Shown: positions 5,415 through 7,630 of the stretch, in pieces
Layout: every line of letters starts with the position of its first letter
Position numbering within the stretch: position 1 is the first letter of the stretch
The notes under the pieces: generated by a model
Seen by the model: the letters and a program-made list of their open reading frames with translations, nothing else
What the model was told of the DNA's origin: nothing
Database searches by the model: none
Assembly (NCBI GenBank): GCA_031289625.1
Contig: JAITPB010000089.1
Coordinates: 1-7,630, forward strand
Reading direction: 5' to 3'
DNA from: Clostridiales bacterium
Lineage (GTDB): Bacteria; Bacillota; Clostridia; Lachnospirales; WQUN01
DNA length: 7,630 nucleotides
Translations under genes and position numbers: made by a program

Positions 5415-7001
5415 TCAGCTTCTGCGTCTTCGGAAGGAAAAAATCAGCATACCAGTCATTCCAACCAAAGCCACGGAGGCGATTGACTTTAATGTATCCA
5501 ATTCGTCGCCGCCGCTGTCTCCCGTTTTGGGAGGCACTATCACTTCGTAGTCATTGCCGCCGCTGTCCTCTGGCACATTAGAAGGAACATCGACTATAGG
5601 CGGCCGGGGCGTCGCCGTTGGAGGCGGGGGATATGATGGCGTGGGTGATGATCCGCTCGGCGGCGCCGCTGTTGGAGGAGAGGCGCTGCCAGCTGGCGGC
5701 ACACTAACGCCCGGCCTTGACGAACTCGGAGGCACATCAATAGACGGACGATCGTTGCTCCCGCTCGGCGGCCAGCTCGGTGGATTTGGATAGTTGGGAC
5801 TGCTAGTGGTTGTGACGCCGGAGGTTCCCGTTGTCGTGTTGCCGGAACTGCCGTCGCTGGTAGTAGTCGCGCCGGAGGTTCCCGTTGTCGTGTTGCCGGA
5901 ACTTCTGGTCGTTGCGCTGCCGGACGTATCTGTTGTTGTGGTATCGGAACTTCTAGTCGTTGCGCTGCCGGATGTATCTGTTGTTGTGTTATCGGAACTC
6001 CTGGTCGTTGCGCTGCCAGATGTATCTGTTGTTGTGTTATTGGAACTCCTGGTCGTTGCGCTGCCGGATGTATCTGTTGTTGTATTACCGGAACCGTCGT
6101 CTGTTGTTGTATTACCCGAACCCTCGTCGGTTGTTGTATTACCGGAACCGTCGTCTGTTGTTGTATTACCGGAACCCTCGTCGGTTGTTGTATTACCGGA
6201 ACCGTCGTCTGTTGTTGTATTACCGGAACCGTCGTCGGTCGTTGTATTACCGGAACCGTCGTCAGTTGTTGTATTACCGGAACCGTCATCGGTTGTTGTA
6301 CCGTCGGAGGTGTCTGTTGTTGTTTCGACTGGGCCTCGGTCGGGTGTCGATGTGTTCCCCTCATCGCGCGTTGTGTCTGTCGGATGAGGATCGTCTTCCA
6401 CCGGGACATCCTGCGCGATAAACACCCATTTAAGAGCCGCAAGGCCGCCCTGAAACTCATTGCCAAGGCTAGCGTCAATGGAAATCGTCATGAAAATCCG
6501 GCCTTGCCAATTCGGGCTGACTCTGCCCAATAAAATTTTATCGAGGTTGGGGTCAAGTGTCTCTCGGAAGGTGCCCCTGTATACTTCACTACCATTTAAA
6601 TCCGTGATGAGCAGTTTCATATGATCCAGCAGAGCATCTATCGCCGTTTTATCGGGAAAATATTCCGCAGCCAACTGGGAGGAATCGGTCTGCGTAACAG
6701 CTCTCGGTTCCAGGAAAAAATCAACAAAATAAGTGGATTCATTATGTAGGCCGATCGAAACGGTTTTGACAGCGCCTGGGAGCAGGTTCTTCGTCACGTC
6801 TCCAAAAAAGTCGGTTATCTCAGCGCCGCCCCTGCCCGTGTATGTCTTTACCTGTATAAATTCTGAGACAGGATTGGAAGTAAACCCATGAAACTTCCAC
6901 AGGTTCGTTTCGCTGGCAGCCCAAACATTAATGCAGAAGAATGTGAACGAGATGATAATCGACAGCACGGCGGCGGTCAATCTCAATGCATTTTTTTTCA
7001 T
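5415..7001 (-). CDS. repeat-rich cell-wall-anchored surface protein with camelysin-like N-terminal domain
   Basis: The 528-residue protein is built as follows. A signal peptide (about residues 1-28) ends VWA-A. A beta-rich domain (about 30-200) contains FGDVTKNLLPGAVKTVSI and, at its end, LGNEFQGGLAALKWVFIAQDV, the pattern I associate with TasA/camelysin-type and related clostridial surface domains. Eight 9-residue repeats TTTD(D/E)GSGN (235-306) and four 16-residue repeats starting TTTDTSGSATTRSS (307-370) follow, then two divergent copies and a Pro/Ser-rich segment (402-468). The tail is PPKTG (490-494), a hydrophobic helix and RRRRS, a sortase signal. PPKTG fits the (S/P)PxTG motif used by Clostridioides difficile SrtB better than LPxTG. 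The ATG at 7001 has GGGGGAG 4 nt upstream. An in-frame TTG ten codons earlier would put charged residues ahead of the signal peptide. It follows a TasA-like gene and probably shares its transcript. The ligand or role is unknown; it may be an adhesin, stalk or matrix anchor. Confidence 0.85.
   Translation of the reverse strand: MKKNALRLTAAVLSIIISFTFFCINVWAASETNLWKFHGFTSNPVSEFIQVKTYTGRGGAEITDFFGDVTKNLLPGAVKTVSIGLHNESTYFVDFFLEPRAVTQTDSSQLAAEYFPDKTAIDALLDHMKLLITDLNGSEVYRGTFRETLDPNLDKILLGRVSPNWQGRIFMTISIDASLGNEFQGGLAALKWVFIAQDVPVEDDPHPTDTTRDEGNTSTPDRGPVETTTDTSDGTTTDDGSGNTTTDDGSGNTTTDDGSGNTTTDDGSGNTTTDEGSGNTTTDDGSGNTTTDEGSGNTTTDDGSGNTTTDTSGSATTRSSNNTTTDTSGSATTRSSDNTTTDTSGSATTRSSDTTTTDTSGSATTRSSGNTTTGTSGATTTSDGSSGNTTTGTSGVTTTSSPNYPNPPSWPPSGSNDRPSIDVPPSSSRPGVSVPPAGSASPPTAAPPSGSSPTPSYPPPPTATPRPPIVDVPSNVPEDSGGNDYEVIVPPKTGDSGGDELDTLKSIASVALVGMTGMLIFSFRRRRS
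5418..5534 (-). other. PPKTG sortase sorting signal and membrane tail
   Basis: PPKTG is encoded at 5534..5520. It is followed by DSGGDELDTLK, a hydrophobic stretch (SIASVALVGMTGMLIFSF) and the basic end RRRRS. This is the standard three-part order of a wall-sorting signal, with Pro in place of Leu at its first position. No sortase gene lies in the window. Confidence 0.8.
5892..6083. repeat. 48-bp tandem repeat, four copies
   Basis: Four contiguous 48-bp units encode 16 residues each, TTTDTSGSATTRSS plus two variable residues (NN, DN, DT, GN). They are nearly identical at DNA level, which suggests recent expansion. Two further diverged units (TTTGTSGxTTT...) follow on the low-coordinate side. 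They form part of the extended stalk of the surface protein. Confidence 0.9.
6084..6299. repeat. 27-bp tandem repeat, eight copies
   Basis: Eight exact-length 27-bp units encode TTTD(D/E)GSGN. Reading on the minus strand, copies 4, 6 and 8 are identical, and copies 5 and 7 are the DEGSGN form differing by one base. A 54-bp pair has therefore apparently duplicated as a unit. Each change in copy number keeps the reading frame. Confidence 0.92.
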
Positions 7002-7048
7002 CAAACTCCCCCTGTGTCTGTCTCGGGTCAAGTTCTTTCAAGTGTCTG

Positions 7049-7078
7049 AAAAGGCAGGCGGCCAGGTTTGGCCGCCTG
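7049..7078 (-). terminator. strong hairpin with short T-run between the TasA-like and wall-anchored genes
   Basis: A perfect 10-bp stem, CAGGCGGCCA / TGGCCGCCTG (7055-7064 and 7069-7078), has a 4-nt loop and is followed on the minus strand by CCTTTTC. It lies 66 nt after the stop of the upstream gene and 48 nt before the ATG at 7001. The stem is strong, but only four T residues follow, and two C residues come first. Partial termination, or an RNA 3'-end stabiliser, is plausible. The downstream gene has no clear promoter of its own in the 48 nt left. Confidence 0.6.
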
Positions 7079-7143
7079 GGATATCGAAGCCGTTGAAATG
7101 AGGAATAATATGATATTGAACAACTGCTGTTAAGTAGCAACTA

Positions 7144-7630
7144 TCAGGTAGTTGTAGTAGATCCAGGCGTAGGCGTAACAGGAATTAACTTCCAGTTCGG
7201 TGTCGGGAAACCGGCGAACTCAGTCCACGCCTCATTATCAGGAGTAGATGGTTTCAATTCCAGCCCTGATTTTTCAGGATTAGCCTTATCATACTGGAAA
7301 TCCCGGTTGTTTTCAGCCTGTACCGCTAACGCCTGCAACTCAAGTTTAAGAGCAAAATCAGCCATCTCATTGCCAAAGGATTCAGGAATCGTGAGATGTG
7401 TAAAAATGTCAGTAGTTAAACCATCGAAAGGCTTCCCAAGTATATCTGCACCATCTGGATTCAGAACTTTAAGTGTTGGTGGATTTGCAGCGCCATCATC
7501 TACATAAAACCACGCACCTTGAATGGCCCACTCGTCGGTGTCTGACGGCGTATCATTAGCTGAAAATTTTCCAGTACTACGATCTATAGTCCCAACTTGT
7601 GTTCCAACGCCTATCCAATTTTCTACCCCA
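7144..7630 (-). CDS. TasA/camelysin-like secreted protein, C-terminal part (5' end outside window)
   Basis: The frame is open from the window edge to the TGA at 7146..7144, giving 161 visible residues; the start and any signal peptide lie outside. The visible part reads NWIGVGTQVGTIDRSTGKFS, EWAIQGAWFYVDD, GKPFDGLTTDIFTHLTIPESFGNEMADFALKLELQALAVQAENN, then AWTEFAGFPTPNW and a TPTPGSTTTT tail. The order (a W/Y strand, a 'loaded' P-F turn, a xIPxxxGNE turn, an L-K-L-E-L-Q-A-x-A-V-Q-A strand and a late Ala-Trp) is what I know from SipW-dependent TasA/CalY-type proteins, which form biofilm or surface fibres in Firmicutes. The GNE(F/M) turn also appears at the end of the first domain of the neighbouring wall-anchored protein. 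The family call is by pattern memory only. The internal Met at 7365 is not the start, since the frame extends well upstream with family-like sequence. Confidence 0.72.
   Translation of the reverse strand, partial: GVENWIGVGTQVGTIDRSTGKFSANDTPSDTDEWAIQGAWFYVDDGAANPPTLKVLNPDGADILGKPFDGLTTDIFTHLTIPESFGNEMADFALKLELQALAVQAENNRDFQYDKANPEKSGLELKPSTPDNEAWTEFAGFPTPNWKLIPVTPTPGSTTTT

Noticed and set aside
5892..6299. CRISPR array
   Set aside because: The repeats are contiguous, coding and in frame, with no unique spacers between them.
5794..6387. Long plus-strand open frame encoding V-V-V-L-P-E-P-S-S type repeats
   Set aside because: It is the mirror of the repeat arrays in the minus-strand surface protein. 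Repeats whose unit is a multiple of three keep all frames open, and there is no ribosome binding site or protein-like non-repeat part.
5594..6478. Minus-strand 294-residue frame rich in Q and P overlapping the surface protein
   Set aside because: It is another shadow frame of the same repeats. The surface protein frame has a signal peptide, a sorting tail and a ribosome binding site, while this one has none.

Overview
The window looks like a chromosomal segment of a Gram-positive (monoderm) Clostridia-type Firmicute of moderate to high GC, perhaps Oscillospiraceae-like. Three things point that way: a wall-sorting signal with a PPKTG motif, a TasA/camelysin-type secreted protein, and a gene set resembling the Bacillus subtilis ydjGHI envelope-stress genes. 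The lineage is inferred from gene content and style, not from a database match. Every gene I can support is on the minus strand, so the window reads right to left, from high to low coordinates.

Region A (7630 to 5415) is a cell-surface locus. It opens with the C-terminal 161 residues of a TasA/camelysin-like secreted protein whose start lies beyond the window. A 142-bp gap follows, holding a strong perfect hairpin with a short T-run that could be a leaky terminator. Next is a 528-residue wall-anchored protein: signal peptide, a camelysin-like beta domain, eight 9-residue and four 16-residue Thr/Ser/Asp/Gly repeats, a Pro-rich segment, and a PPKTG / hydrophobic / RRRR sorting tail. A hairpin with T-runs on both sides ends this unit.

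Region B (5414 to 55) is a compact five-gene operon. It starts from an extended -10 promoter (TGCTATAAT) 34 nt upstream of the first start codon. The order is: SPFH-domain protein with three zinc ribbons (YdjI-like); double zinc-ribbon protein with a C-terminal membrane helix (YdjG-like); TPM-domain membrane protein (YdjH-like); small flavodoxin-fold protein; and MtaB, the radical-SAM tRNA methylthiotransferase. Gaps are 14, 11, 28 and 1 nt. Several Shine-Dalgarno sequences overlap the preceding stop codon, and three of the five genes use TTG or GTG starts.

In B. subtilis the equivalent genes are cotranscribed with pspA and work in membrane-stress protection. No pspA is visible here, and the module is instead joined to a flavodoxin and a tRNA-modification gene. 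The most notable items are this rewired module without PspA, the tandem pair of TasA-like and wall-anchored proteins, and several in-frame tandem repeats (12, 15, 27 and 48 bp), one of which adds a PGQC-type tail to MtaB. I saw no rRNA, tRNA, CRISPR array or insertion sequence.
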